A stretch of DNA of 46,044 nt from Azoarcus sp. GTDB lineage: Bacteria; Pseudomonadota; Gammaproteobacteria; Burkholderiales; Rhodocyclaceae. Below, one piece after another: positions 8,098-17,013 of this stretch. The stretch spans positions 1-46,044 of the forward strand of contig JAITVD010000016.1 of NCBI GenBank assembly GCA_031285965.1. Direction: 5' to 3'. The position numbers and the translations under genes were made by a program. Every line of letters begins with the position of its first letter. The stretch's first letter is position 1. Below the pieces are notes generated by a model. That model saw nothing but the letters and a program-made list of their open reading frames with translations, was not told where the DNA came from and did not search any database.

Positions 8098-9451
8098 TTA
8101 CACTATTGTGGGCGCGGCGGGTTCTTCGCCGGGCATCTCTTTCAGATGGATGCCAAGCTGCCCATCCGTCCAGTTGAGCACGGTGATCCGCCCATCATGG
8201 CCGGACATTTGCGAAATAATAAGCAGGTCGCCTGCCTTTGGCATAGTAGAACGCCTTGACCTGCCCGTTTTGGCTCTGGTAGACACCTTCGCTCACTTTT
8301 TCCAGTTCGCCAACCTGCACGCCGCCGATAGAAATGCCGCCGCCTTCCGCGTCCTCAACGATGTCATGCCCGAACGCCCCCAGAAATTCGTAGCGGTCGT
8401 CGCCGTCGAGCAGGTCGTCCCCGCCATTGGCGGTCAGCCGGTCGTCGCCCGCCCCGCCATAGATCTCGTCGGAGGCTTGCGAATAGCCTCGCACGGTGTC
8501 GTTGCCGCCGCCCGCGATGATGGCAACGCCACGGTCAAAGATTTTGTTCAACTCGGCGAGGTATTTCCCAGTCTGCACCCGGGCTGTTATGTTGGCGTAC
8601 AGCGCATCCGCATTGATATTCGCTGCGTGCTCGGTGTCTTGTCCGTCGTAAATGACGCTGCGCCCGTTTTCGTCCTGATAGTCGATTACGCCGGACTGCA
8701 TGAGTCTTTCAATGAGTTTTTCGCCCAGATCAAGGAACTTGCCTGCTTTCAGGAAAAAGCTCAAATCGAAATTGCCAACTTCTTTGGCTTCTTCAAATAC
8801 TTTATTGATTCTTTCCAGTTCCGTGATGTCCACAGCCGAAAAGTTTGACTTGCCCAGATGTTCCGTGCCGGAGAATTCAATGCTGACCGTCCGCCCGATC
8901 TGGTTATTGTCCACCAGCGGAACGAGCAGTTCATTGGCTTTTTGGGTGCTGGAGTTATTGCTCTCAAAGTCGAAATTGTCATTCAGCGGTTCAACACAGA
9001 TATTGCGTATCTCACGTGTACCGTTTTTATTAACAATAAACTTGGCATCACCGTTAATTTTGAAGCCGGACGAATTGAATACATAGGTGCGGTCAACATA
9101 GTCGTCGCTGTCGAAGGCATATTGAAGCTGGACAATACTTAGTTCACTATTATGTTCAATCTTATAACTTTCAAGAATTTCCGCAAGTGAATATTCGTCC
9201 TCAGTTAATGTAGTTTTTATATATGCAGCATCATTTCCAGAAAGAAAATTCCTGACAAAATTAAACCGTACCACATGCACAAAACGCCCGCTGCCGCTCG
9301 TCATGTATTCGGCGGCATCCACGCGAACCGTTGCGCCCGCCCCTGCAGCCGGGCGAATCAGGCTGTCGTCCTTGAGGTTGGCTGGGGGTTCCATCGTGTC
9401 GAACAGATACAGGGAGGTCATTTGCTCGACGGTCGGGATCGTTGTGCTCAT
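8098..9451 (-). pseudogene. RTX-type calcium-binding protein, frameshifted
   Basis: The start is MSTTIPTVEQMTSLYLFDTM at 9451. The frame runs 418 residues and contains a short RTX block (GGGNDTVRG, then EIYGGAGDDRLTANGGDDLL). It stops at 8195 after FYYAKGRR. A second frame, overlapping there, carries the usual continuation of such proteins (KAGDLLIISQMSGHDGRITV, then LNWTDGQLGIHLKE) to a stop at 8098. Joining them needs a one-base shift near 8240, so the gene is probably broken or the reading has an error. RTX proteins are exported by type I systems, and one lies at 31-38 kb. Codons in the first half are AT-rich compared with neighbours. Confidence 0.7.
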
Positions 9452-9779
9452 TGGAAGGCTCCTTTACTTGGTTTGAAGAACCATTGAAAATCGCGGCTGG
9501 GCGCCCCCATCTCATCCGGTTGGGTCAGGATATCGCCACAATTTGAGATGAAGGCAATGCTTGGGGTCTGAAATTTTTCTATATCAGAAATAGTTGCTTC
9601 ACTTGACTAAAAATATATCCTTGATAAATACTTTCAATATACTGCTGCTATATACAGTTTAATTTCTATTAAAGTTTTTAATGAAAATAGTTTTGTCCAA
9701 AAGAATTATTTATATATTTACGCTAATCCAGTGAGCTTCTGCCATATATACCATCATTTCTAGAAAGAAAGTTTCTTAT
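9452..9779. other. AT-rich intergenic region with a decayed RTX-like fragment
   Basis: No intact gene is visible in these 328 bases, which are much richer in A and T than the flanking hemW gene. The segment 9754-9776 matches 9231-9253 inside the RTX gene at 20 of 23 positions, with weaker similarity continuing on both sides. This suggests that a second, related gene once stood upstream of the RTX gene and has decayed. Promoter signals for the RTX gene would also lie here but none is clear. Confidence 0.4.
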
Positions 9780-10928
9780 TTACCGCTCCGCCAGAAACCA
9801 TTGCAGCAATTCATTCAAAAACTGCATTCCTTGCGGCGTGGGGCGCAGAAGCTCTTGCGCGGGGTCGAGCAGTCCGGCGCGGCGGGCGCGTTCCAATTGG
9901 GGCGCAACCATTTCCAGCGGCAGGCCGGTGCGTTCGGCAAAAAACGCGGCGGGAACGCCATCGGTCAGGCGCAGGGCGTTCATCATGAACTCGAACGGCA
10001 AATCTTTCGCGCCCACGACATGCTTTTCCTGAATGAAATCGCGCCGCGCCGCGCCTTCCAGATAACGCGCCGGATGCTTGTGGCGCATTTCGCGCATGAT
10101 GCCGCCGGATGTCGTCAGCTTGCCATGCGCCCCCGGCCCTAAACCGAGGTAGTCGCCGAATTGCCAGTAATTGAGGTTGTGGCGGCATTCATGCCCAGCA
10201 TGGGCAAACGCGGAAACCTCGTAGCGCCTGAACCCCGCGCCCGCCAGCCGCGCCCTGATCGCTTCTTCCATGTCGGCCACGGCATCCTCGTCGGGCAAAT
10301 CCCTCGGTGGATTGTCCGCGAACGGGGTATTGGGTTCCACGGTGAGGCAATAGCAGGACAGATGCCGAACGCCGCTGGCGATAGCGATTTCCAAATCGTT
10401 CAATGCTTGCGCGGAGCTTTGTTCCGGCAGGGCGTACATCAGGTCGACATTTACCCGGTCGAAACGCGCCAGCGCCGCTTCTAGCGCCTGCCGTGCCTCG
10501 CGCCCGTTGTGGATGCGCCCAATGCGAGCCAGCAAGCCGTCATCGAAACTCTGTATGCCGAGCGACAGGCGGGTAACGCCCGCCGCCCGATTGTCGCGCA
10601 GCCGCGAAACCTCTACGGTTCCCGGATTCGCCTCAAGCGTGATTTCAATTTCCGGCTCAAACGGCAGCCGCGAGCGCAAGGCATCGAGCAGTTTTTCCAG
10701 TTCATCCGCTGGCAACAGGCTTGGCGTTCCGCCGCCGATAAAGACGCTTCCGACGCTTCGCCCTGCAATCTGCGGCAAAGCGGTTTCCAAATCGGCAAGG
10801 ATGGCGGCGCGCCAAGCCTTGAACAGGGCGCCGCCGCCGTCATCCCGCAGCGTATGCGAGTTGAAATCGCAATAAGGACACTTGCGCGCGCACCACGGAA
10901 AATGCGCGTAAAGCGCAAGCGGCGGCAT
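9780..10928 (-). CDS. hemW: Haem chaperone HemW (radical SAM family)
   Basis: This 382-residue protein has the radical SAM cluster CARKCPYC (C13, C17, C20) in the HemW setting YAHFPWCARKCPYCDFNSH, then FIGGGTPSLL and GVTRLSLGIQSFDD. The length fits HemW rather than the longer coproporphyrinogen oxidase HemN, which carries extra N-terminal sequence. HemW binds haem and delivers it to respiratory proteins. That suits a genome with many cytochromes, although the gene is not in the nos cluster. It starts 25 bases after ahpF on the same strand and may be cotranscribed with it. Confidence 0.85.
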   Translation of the reverse strand: MPPLALYAHFPWCARKCPYCDFNSHTLRDDGGGALFKAWRAAILADLETALPQIAGRSVGSVFIGGGTPSLLPADELEKLLDALRSRLPFEPEIEITLEANPGTVEVSRLRDNRAAGVTRLSLGIQSFDDGLLARIGRIHNGREARQALEAALARFDRVNVDLMYALPEQSSAQALNDLEIAIASGVRHLSCYCLTVEPNTPFADNPPRDLPDEDAVADMEEAIRARLAGAGFRRYEVSAFAHAGHECRHNLNYWQFGDYLGLGPGAHGKLTTSGGIMREMRHKHPARYLEGAARRDFIQEKHVVGAKDLPFEFMMNALRLTDGVPAAFFAERTGLPLEMVAPQLERARRAGLLDPAQELLRPTPQGMQFLNELLQWFLAER

Positions 10929-10953
10929 CTTCTCCTGTCGCCCCCCGGATTGC

Positions 10954-12519
10954 TCAGTTCGCGGGAACGGACGTTCTAATCAAATAGTCGAACGCGGAGA
11001 GGCTCGCTTTTGCCCCCTCGCCCATTGCGATGATGATTTGCTTATAGGGAACCGTCGTGCAGTCCCCGGCAGCGAATACGCCGTGCGCGGAAGTCTGCCC
11101 GCGTGGGTCAATCTCAATCTCGCCGGTTCGGGTGAGATTGAGCGTTTCCTTGACGAAACCAGTATTCGGCAAAAGCCCAATCTGGACAAAAATGCCTTCG
11201 AGATCGAGCCTGTGCGTTTCTTCTGTTACGCGATCCTGATAGACGAGGCCGTTGACCTTGTCCGTGCCAGTCACTTCGGTCGTCACGGCAGATTTGATGA
11301 CCGTCACATTGGGAAGCGAGGCCAGTTTCGCTTGCAGCACCGCGTCGGCTCGCAGGTCCGTCGAGAATTCGAGCAAGGTAACATGCTCAACGATTCCGGC
11401 CAGGTCAATGCCCGCTTCCACGCCGGAATTGCCGCCGCCGATCACCGCCACGCGCTTGCCTTTGAAAAGCGGGCCGTCGCAGTGCGGGCAGAAAGCCACG
11501 CCCTTGGCGATAAATTCCTTTTCGCCGGGAACATTCATCTCGCGCCAGCGCGCGCCCGTTGCCAGAATCACGCTCCTTGACTTGAGAACCGCGCCGCTCT
11601 CAAACCGTACTTCGACCAACGCGCCGGGCTGATCCGCCGGAACGATGCCGACGACTTTTTGCTGAACCATCACATCAACGCCATAGTGGCGGACGTGCTC
11701 TTGAAGCGCGGCGGCCAGCTTCGGCCCTTCGGTTTCCTTAATCGAAACGAGGTTCTCGATGGCAAGCGTATCGAGCACTTGCCCGCCGAAGCGTTCCGCG
11801 ACAAGCCCCGTGCGGATGCCTTTGCGCGCGGCGTAAATGGCGGCTGCGGAACCCGCTGGCCCGCCTCCGACGACGAGCACGTCGAACGGCTCCCTTGCGG
11901 AGATTTTTTCCGCCATCTCCGCCGCCGCGCCGGGCGCGACTTTGGACAATATTCCGGCAAGCTCCATCCTGCCTTGCCCAAACGGCTCCCCGTTGAGAAA
12001 CACATTGGGCACGGCCATGATTCCGCGCTTTTCCACTTCATCCTGAAACAGCGCGCCGTCGATCATCACATGGCTTATCCCCGGATTCGCCACCGCCATC
12101 AGATTAAGCGCCTGAACAACATCCGGGCAATTGTGGCAACTCAGCGCGATGAAGGTTTCAAAGCGGAATTCCCCTTCCAGGCCGCGAATCCGCGAGAGCG
12201 TTTCCTCATCGACTTTGGGCGGATGCCCGCCGGTTTGCAGCAGCGCCAGAATGAGGGAAGAAAACTCATGCCCCAACGGCAGCCCCGCGAAATGGATGCG
12301 CGGCGCTTCGCCCTGACGCGCCACGCCAAACGACGGACGGCGCTCGAACTGGCCATCCTCGCGCACGCTCACCAAACTGGAGAGCGCCGCAATTTCATGA
12401 ACCAAGTTGCGTATTTCGCTGGAGGTGTCGCTATCGTCAAGAGAAGCGACCAGTTCGATAGGCTGGGCGACTTTTCCAAGATAAGCCCTCAACTGTTCTT
12501 TGATGTTGTCATTCAGCAT
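10954..12519 (-). CDS. ahpF: Alkyl hydroperoxide reductase subunit F
   Basis: This 521-residue flavoprotein has the AhpF layout. An N-terminal double thioredoxin-fold domain carries the CHNC redox pair near residues 128-131. A thioredoxin-reductase-like part follows, with an FAD motif ([18 protein letters not shown]), the second redox pair in CPHCDGP near residue 343, and an NADH motif ([12 protein letters not shown]). It reduces AhpC with NADH in the cytoplasm. Length is normal and all four cysteines are present. GAGGGG lies before the ATG. It follows ahpC after about 108 bases containing a strong hairpin, so its expression may be lower than that of ahpC. Confidence 0.93.
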   Translation of the reverse strand: MLNDNIKEQLRAYLGKVAQPIELVASLDDSDTSSEIRNLVHEIAALSSLVSVREDGQFERRPSFGVARQGEAPRIHFAGLPLGHEFSSLILALLQTGGHPPKVDEETLSRIRGLEGEFRFETFIALSCHNCPDVVQALNLMAVANPGISHVMIDGALFQDEVEKRGIMAVPNVFLNGEPFGQGRMELAGILSKVAPGAAAEMAEKISAREPFDVLVVGGGPAGSAAAIYAARKGIRTGLVAERFGGQVLDTLAIENLVSIKETEGPKLAAALQEHVRHYGVDVMVQQKVVGIVPADQPGALVEVRFESGAVLKSRSVILATGARWREMNVPGEKEFIAKGVAFCPHCDGPLFKGKRVAVIGGGNSGVEAGIDLAGIVEHVTLLEFSTDLRADAVLQAKLASLPNVTVIKSAVTTEVTGTDKVNGLVYQDRVTEETHRLDLEGIFVQIGLLPNTGFVKETLNLTRTGEIEIDPRGQTSAHGVFAAGDCTTVPYKQIIIAMGEGAKASLSAFDYLIRTSVPAN

Positions 12520-12554
12520 GGCAAACCCCTCGTAAGAGCCTGAAAAGGAATAGG

Positions 12555-12601
12555 AAAAAATAGACCGTCCGGGCAGTGGCCGCGGCCATCTGCCCGGACG
12601 G
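12555..12601 (-). terminator. Large hairpin with U-tract between ahpC and ahpF
   Basis: A perfect 12-bp stem pairs CCGTCCGGGCAG (12565-12576) with CTGCCCGGACGG (12590-12601). The loop itself contains the palindrome TGGCCGCGGCCA. Reading the minus strand, the hairpin is followed by TCTATTTTTT. This is a factor-independent terminator in form, placed after ahpC and before ahpF, and it probably lets only part of the transcription through. Confidence 0.75.
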
Positions 12602-12607
12602 ATAACG

Positions 12608-12633
12608 CAATGCGTTAGATCAATGCGTTAGAT
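12608..12633. repeat. 13-bp tandem duplication across the ahpC stop
   Basis: CAATGCGTTAGAT occurs twice in immediate succession (12608-12620 and 12621-12633). The copy nearer the gene contains the ahpC stop codon (TAA on the minus strand). The second copy lies out of frame in the 3' untranslated part. Confidence 0.85.
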
Positions 12634-13197
12634 TTTACCTACGAGGTCGATGGAAGGCGCGAGAGTTTTGTCACCTTCTTTCCATTTTGCCGGGCAAACT
12701 TCGCCCGGATGCGCGGCGACATACTGCGCGGCCTTCACCTTGCGCAGCAGTTCCTGCGCGTTGCGGCCAATGTTGCCCGCGTTGATTTCGATGATCTGGA
12801 TCGTGCCGTTCGGATCGACCACGAACGTGCCGCGCTCATCCACGCCAGCTTCTTCGATATAAACGCCGAAGTTTTTGCTGATGACATGGGTGGGGTCGCC
12901 GACCAGCGGATATTCGATCTTCTTAATCGTCTCGGAAGCGTCGTGCCAAGCCTTGTGGGTGAAATGGGTATCTGTCGATACCCCGTAGATTTCCACGCCC
13001 AGCTTCTTGAATTCAGCGTAGTTATCCGCCAAGTCGCCCAGTTCCGTCGGGCAAACGAACGTGAAGTCCGCCGGATAGAAGAAAAAGACCGACCATTTGC
13101 CCTTGATGGTAACGTCGGAAACGTCGACGAACTTGCCGTTTTGGTAAGCCGTAGCCTTGAACGGAAGAACTTGGGTGTTGATGAGGGAATTGCTCAT
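12628..13197 (-). CDS. ahpC: Alkyl hydroperoxide reductase subunit C (2-Cys peroxiredoxin)
   Basis: This 189-residue protein is a typical AhpC. The peroxidatic cysteine is C49 in PADFTFVCPTELGD and the resolving cysteine is C168 in GEVCPAKW. It reduces hydrogen peroxide and organic peroxides and is recycled by AhpF, encoded next. A clear AGGAGC site precedes the ATG. It is the first gene of the ahpC-ahpF(-hemW) unit, with a likely promoter about 90 bases upstream. OxyR control is common for this operon but I cannot identify an OxyR site with confidence. Confidence 0.95.
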   Translation of the reverse strand: MSNSLINTQVLPFKATAYQNGKFVDVSDVTIKGKWSVFFFYPADFTFVCPTELGDLADNYAEFKKLGVEIYGVSTDTHFTHKAWHDASETIKKIEYPLVGDPTHVISKNFGVYIEEAGVDERGTFVVDPNGTIQIIEINAGNIGRNAQELLRKVKAAQYVAAHPGEVCPAKWKEGDKTLAPSIDLVGKI

Positions 13198-13279
13198 ACA
13201 TCTGCTCCTTTGGGTAAGTTACAACAAGTTATGCTCGGATTGCTCCGGCTCGCCGCTCATTCATGTCAGCGAAGGGCGA

Positions 13280-13309
13280 ATTGTAGCCCCAATTCCGCGC
13301 AAAAAGCAA
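13280..13309 (-). promoter_or_regulatory. Possible sigma70 promoter of ahpC
   Basis: On the minus strand TTGCTT is followed after 18 bases by TACAAT, about 80 bases before the ahpC start. The -10 element is good and the -35 is moderate. The spacing is one base longer than ideal, so the call is tentative. Confidence 0.4.
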
Positions 13310-13394
13310 ATTTGAAATTGGCATATATGCTATTTGTGTAATTTGTGAAATGTTTTTTGTGGACGGATTCAGGGCAAAGGCGCTTCGTCCAAAC

Positions 13395-13416
13395 AAAAAA
13401 GGAGCCAGCGGCTCCC
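13395..13416 (-). terminator. Terminator after the first PEP-CTERM gene
   Basis: GGAGCC-AGC-GGCTCC forms a short perfect hairpin at 13401-13415. On the minus strand it is followed by a run of six T. It lies about 45 bases after the stop of the PEP-CTERM gene that is read on this strand. Confidence 0.75.
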
Positions 13417-13460
13417 TTTCTGTTTAGCGGCGGCTTACCCGAAAAAACGGGCGCATCCGT

Positions 13461-14303
13461 TCATTTGCGCGCAGCGCGGCGACGAGCCGCAGCGCCCACG
13501 ATGCCGAAGCCCGCCAGCAGCATCGCCCACGTTTCCGGCTCGGGAACCGCGCCAGCGACGTAAATCATGTTCCCCATCGCGCTCCCGTCGCCTATCCTGT
13601 AATTGTTCATCACGAAAACAGAATAATCTCCAATCTCCGTGTACTTCTTGTCAGGATCATAGGCGGCGAGCCAATAGCTTTTATCGCCATTGAGCGCCAG
13701 CAAGGACTGCAAATACGGGCTGCTGTTATCCCACTGTTCTACCCCGAAGCGCGAGCGAATTTCATCCCGATTGCCCAAGTAACTCCAGTCTTGCAGGAAC
13801 TTCACATACGGTTCCGAATTGCCGGGCACAAAAGGAACATAGTATTGGGAATTTCCCCCTTGCGTGGCGTACATCATTGCCATGTAAGCTGCGCCCACCG
13901 ACAGCGTCGCATTATTGTTGGCAGTGCCGGGATAGTCTGTCCAAGTCGCGCTTCCGCCGTAATTGAGCTTGCCAATCCCCTGAAAGTTTGAGTTGGCGTT
14001 GTTATAGGTTAGCCCCGGCGCTGCCTTAAACGAAGAAAATGCCCCTGTCTCATAGCCATAAGCGCCAAGATCGGCAAACTTGTAATTTGAGTTCAGGTTT
14101 GTGATGCTGAAACCGTTGTTGTTGGTTTCCTCAAACTTGAAAACCAGTCCCTTTCCATTGTTCATGCTGTTGAACTGATCGACGATTTTCTGCGCCCCCA
14201 GGCTGATGCCCTGAACGATTTCAGCCGATGCCGTTCCGCATGCGCCGCCCACAAAAACCAGCGCGGCGACCTTGGCCGCCCACGCAAATTTGGTGAATTT
14301 CAT
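13461..14303 (-). CDS. PEP-CTERM sorting-domain exported protein
   Basis: This 280-residue protein starts MKFTKFAWAAKVAALVFVGG with a Sec signal peptide cut near TASA. It ends with the PEP-CTERM sorting signal: VPEPETWAMLLAGFG, a hydrophobic helix and then RRRAARK. Exosortase processes such proteins at the envelope. The middle is Asn/Gly/Tyr-rich, without a catalytic motif I recognise. The ATG at 14303 is preferred over an upstream one at 14327 because it gives the signal peptide and follows a GGGGGGCGGAAT stretch. A terminator follows. The real job is unknown; exopolysaccharide-associated roles are common for the class. No exosortase is in the window. Confidence 0.82.
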   Translation of the reverse strand: MKFTKFAWAAKVAALVFVGGACGTASAEIVQGISLGAQKIVDQFNSMNNGKGLVFKFEETNNNGFSITNLNSNYKFADLGAYGYETGAFSSFKAAPGLTYNNANSNFQGIGKLNYGGSATWTDYPGTANNNATLSVGAAYMAMMYATQGGNSQYYVPFVPGNSEPYVKFLQDWSYLGNRDEIRSRFGVEQWDNSSPYLQSLLALNGDKSYWLAAYDPDKKYTEIGDYSVFVMNNYRIGDGSAMGNMIYVAGAVPEPETWAMLLAGFGIVGAAARRRAARK

Positions 14304-14503
14304 GATTCCGCCCCCCTGCTCTTGCAAGAATTTTAAACACTGGAATAGCGAGCCTAGGCACGTATCAACGCATATAGCAAGATTCGGGCCTCGTTTTATC
14401 TAATTGATTTTATAATCAAAAAAATCCTTCTGTAACAAGAGTGTCAAAAAATCCGACACTTTAAGTGCGCAGAAAAACCCACGCCATCTAAAAAACACAT
14501 CGC

Positions 14504-15016
14504 TCACGGCAGCAGCTTTTTCGCCACGCCCTGAAAATCGCCTTCCCTAAAGATGCCGCGCTTGTTCAAAACGACTTCGCCCTTGCGGTCGATGAGCAGC
14601 GTAAACGGCAGAAAGCTCTCCGCGTTGCCCAGCGCCCGCATCAGGGCATAGCCTTCCTGCTCCCCGGTCAGCGCGGCGAGATAGCCCGCGTCGTAGGCGG
14701 CAAGGAATTCGCGCACCTTTTCCGGGTCGTTTTCCAGCGCGATGCCCAGCACGACAAGCCCGCGTTTGCCGTATTGCGATTGCAAGGCGGTGAGTTCCGG
14801 GATTTCTTCACGGCAAGGGGGGCAGACCCGCGCCCAGAAATTGACGATGAGGGGCTGCCCGCGAAAACGGGAAAGGCTCATCGGCTGGCCGTGCGTGTCT
14901 TTCATCGTCATGGAGAAAAGCGTCTCCAGCCCTTGCCCCGACGGTTCTTCCGCCCTCGTGCCAACAGCCATCAGGGCGAAGAGGATGACGCCCAAAAAAC
15001 GCTTCGCGGCTTTCAT
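14504..15016 (-). CDS. TlpA/ResA-like thioredoxin at the end of the nos operon
   Basis: This 170-residue exported protein has a signal peptide (MKAAKRFLGVILFALMAVGT) and a thioredoxin fold with the active site CPPC (C65, C68) in NFWARVCPPCREEIPEL. The cis-Pro region is FLPFTLLIDRKG. The ATG at 15016 overlaps the nosY stop as ATGA, so it is part of the nos operon. A TTG six bases further up is less likely. Such proteins keep periplasmic cysteines reduced. Here a role in keeping the CuA cysteines of NosZ or the copper chaperone NosL reduced, or in cytochrome maturation, is inferred from position. It is the last gene of the cluster. Confidence 0.8.
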   Translation of the reverse strand: MKAAKRFLGVILFALMAVGTRAEEPSGQGLETLFSMTMKDTHGQPMSLSRFRGQPLIVNFWARVCPPCREEIPELTALQSQYGKRGLVVLGIALENDPEKVREFLAAYDAGYLAALTGEQEGYALMRALGNAESFLPFTLLIDRKGEVVLNKRGIFREGDFQGVAKKLLP

Positions 15017-15843
15017 AGCCAATCCCCCCGCCGCAGGAGGGCATAGCCCGCCGCCGCCGACGCAAGCCCCAGCAGGGACGGATAGGCGAGCGCGTAAATC
15101 CGAAAGCCTTCCGCGCCGAAAAGGTCAAGAATGACCCACGCGGATGGCCCCAGCACGACAAGCTGCGGGTCGAACATCATCAGCGCGGCGGTACGGAAAA
15201 CTTGCAGCGGGTTGAAAAGCGCGATGGTGACGGCGGTCTCGGGGGGGGCGATATGCTCCCGAATCATGACGCCCAGCAAAATCAGGTCAAGAAAAAGCAG
15301 CAGCGCGAGCCAGAGCATGAACGCCGCGCCCTGTGCCGTGTCCGTGCTGCGGGCGGCTGAGGAGATGAACATGCCCAGCCCGAGAAAGCACAGCGCCAGC
15401 GCCGCCAGCAGCGCCGTGTAGTAGCCGAACACCGACCACGCGATGTCGATTTCCCTGAACGCCCCCCAAGCCACCGCGCCCAGCATGGCGAGGAACACTG
15501 GCGCAAAGATGATCGCGTAGCGTCCAATCAGCTTGCCCCAATACCACGCGCTGATTGAAACCGGCAAGGAAAGCAGGTATTCAAACACGCCCGCTTCGCG
15601 GTCTCCGGCAACGGAGCGCACCGTGGTGATGAGCACGAAAACCGGCAAAATCGCCATCGACAACTGGATGTAGGTCACGAGCAGCCGCGACAGCCCGATG
15701 AAGCCGAGCACACGCGATTCGGACAGCCCGAACGCGAACAGCAGCGCGACGATTCCCCCAAAAACGACGGTGTAGACCAGAAACCACCGGGAGCGCAGCG
15801 ATTCCGCAATGTCGAGTCGCGCGGTGAGGCATAGCTGCTTCAT
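15013..15843 (-). CDS. nosY: NosY, ABC transporter permease for NosZ maturation
   Basis: This 276-residue membrane protein has about six hydrophobic spans. It shows the ABC-2 permease pattern typical of NosY, including the segment SVAGDREAGVFEYLLSLPVS that in this family docks the ATPase. It would pair with the NosF ATPase and act with periplasmic NosD in assembly of the CuZ site of NosZ. The ATG at 15843 is used; a TTG immediately before it is also possible. It overlaps the stop of nosL by one base (TGATG) and the next gene by four. Confidence 0.88.
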   Translation of the reverse strand: MKQLCLTARLDIAESLRSRWFLVYTVVFGGIVALLFAFGLSESRVLGFIGLSRLLVTYIQLSMAILPVFVLITTVRSVAGDREAGVFEYLLSLPVSISAWYWGKLIGRYAIIFAPVFLAMLGAVAWGAFREIDIAWSVFGYYTALLAALALCFLGLGMFISSAARSTDTAQGAAFMLWLALLLFLDLILLGVMIREHIAPPETAVTIALFNPLQVFRTAALMMFDPQLVVLGPSAWVILDLFGAEGFRIYALAYPSLLGLASAAAGYALLRRGDWL

Positions 15844-16328
15844 CAATGCCCCTCATGTCCGGCGTGAAGCTGCCCGCGCCACAGGATTTCCTCGAAGCTG
15901 ACGCTTTCCTCTTTCGGATTTTCCACAGCGGCGTAGTTATGCCCCATCGGGGAAGTGCGCTCGATGTAGCGCACCGTGAGCACATTGAGCCAATTGAGCA
16001 TGTCGCGGTTCTCGACCGGGCTGCTGAAATCGGCGACCCACGCGCGGGCTGTTTTGTCTTTCCACCACGGGGGCAAGCCGGTTCTTCTGCTCTGGGTGTT
16101 CGTCCACGCCACGAGGCAGCCGATGTCGTCGAATTTATACACGCCCTTTTTCGGTTTGTTCACCCTCACCTCAACGGCAAAACGAGGGTCTGAAATCGCC
16201 ATGCCGCACTGGGCGCAAGTATCCCTGTCCCAATGGATTGGCTCCATCCCTTCCGGCCAGTTGCCGGATTTTTCGCAGGCAGCAAGGGACAGCAGCGCGG
16301 CGGCGAAAACGAAAAAACGGTAGCCCAT
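15843..16328 (-). CDS. nosL: NosL copper-binding lipoprotein
   Basis: This 161-residue protein starts MGYRFFVFAAALLSLAACEK with a lipobox ending at C18. It carries the NosL copper-binding motif CAQCGMAISD and the downstream FDDIGCLVAW. NosL delivers Cu(I) to apo-NosZ at the outer membrane or periplasm. The ATG at 16328 gives the lipoprotein signal; a longer reading overlapping nosF is not used. It lies 4 bases after nosF and overlaps nosY. The His-rich C-terminus (GQLHAGHEGH) may add metal ligands. Confidence 0.9.
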   Translation of the reverse strand: MGYRFFVFAAALLSLAACEKSGNWPEGMEPIHWDRDTCAQCGMAISDPRFAVEVRVNKPKKGVYKFDDIGCLVAWTNTQSRRTGLPPWWKDKTARAWVADFSSPVENRDMLNWLNVLTVRYIERTSPMGHNYAAVENPKEESVSFEEILWRGQLHAGHEGH

Positions 16329-16332
16329 TATG

Positions 16333-17013
16333 TTAGATGACCTCCGTATTGGGACGGTCGACCGTGACGCGCCCCATGTCCATCTCAACGACTCTTGTAA
16401 TGATTCCTGCCATTTCGGAAAGCCGATGGCAGGAAATGAGCATAGTCGTGTTTTCCTGTCGCTGCGCGAGGAGGTCGAAAAAAATTCGTCGGGCATCGGG
16501 GTCAAGGTTCGCCGCTGGCTCATCCATCAGCAGCACATGGGTATCGCGTCCCAGCGCGATGGCGATGAGCAGTTTCTGTTTCATGCCACCCGACAGCCGC
16601 AAAAATTGCCGGGAACGGACGGCGGCCACATCCAGCCCAAGCTCCCCGGCGATGCCATTCATGCGCGACGGCGCAACGCCGCAGAGAGACGCCGAAAATT
16701 CGATGAGCTGGCCAACCGGCATCTTGAGCGGCGGCGGCAGTTGCGGCACGAAACCAATCTTGCCAAGCACTTCGGAGCGGTGCTGGCGCGGATTCATTCC
16801 GCCTACCCGCACCGTGCCGCTACAGGTGTATTCGCCGAGCAAACAGCGGATGAGCGTGGTCTTGCCCGCGCCGTTTGCGCCAATCAGGGCGACCCGCTCG
16901 CCCTGCCCCACGGACAGCCCGATGCCGTCCAGCACCCGTGCGCGGCGGAAGGTCTTGGCGAGGTTTTCAATAAAAATCATGTGCTCGCTTGGCGTTTGTT
17001 TCGGCGCGTTCAA
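16333..17013 (-). CDS. nosF: NosF, ABC transporter ATPase for NosZ maturation
   Basis: This 226-residue ATPase has Walker A GANGAGKTT, the signature LSGGMKQKLLIA, Walker B LLMDEPAANLD and the H-loop in LISCHRLSE. It powers NosY and works with NosD in NosZ copper-site assembly. The first codon is uncertain. TTG at 17013 overlaps the nosH stop (TTGA) and has AAGGGA upstream; the ATG at 16980 (MIFIENLAKTF) would give a more standard N-terminus of 215 residues. Either way the gene is complete. Confidence 0.9.
   Translation of the reverse strand: MNAPKQTPSEHMIFIENLAKTFRRARVLDGIGLSVGQGERVALIGANGAGKTTLIRCLLGEYTCSGTVRVGGMNPRQHRSEVLGKIGFVPQLPPPLKMPVGQLIEFSASLCGVAPSRMNGIAGELGLDVAAVRSRQFLRLSGGMKQKLLIAIALGRDTHVLLMDEPAANLDPDARRIFFDLLAQRQENTTMLISCHRLSEMAGIITRVVEMDMGRVTVDRPNTEVI

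Noticed and set aside
14404-14419. FNR-like box TTGATTTTATAATCAA upstream of the PEP-CTERM gene
   Set aside because: The TTGAT and ATCAA halves are separated by six bases instead of four, so it does not fit an FNR site.
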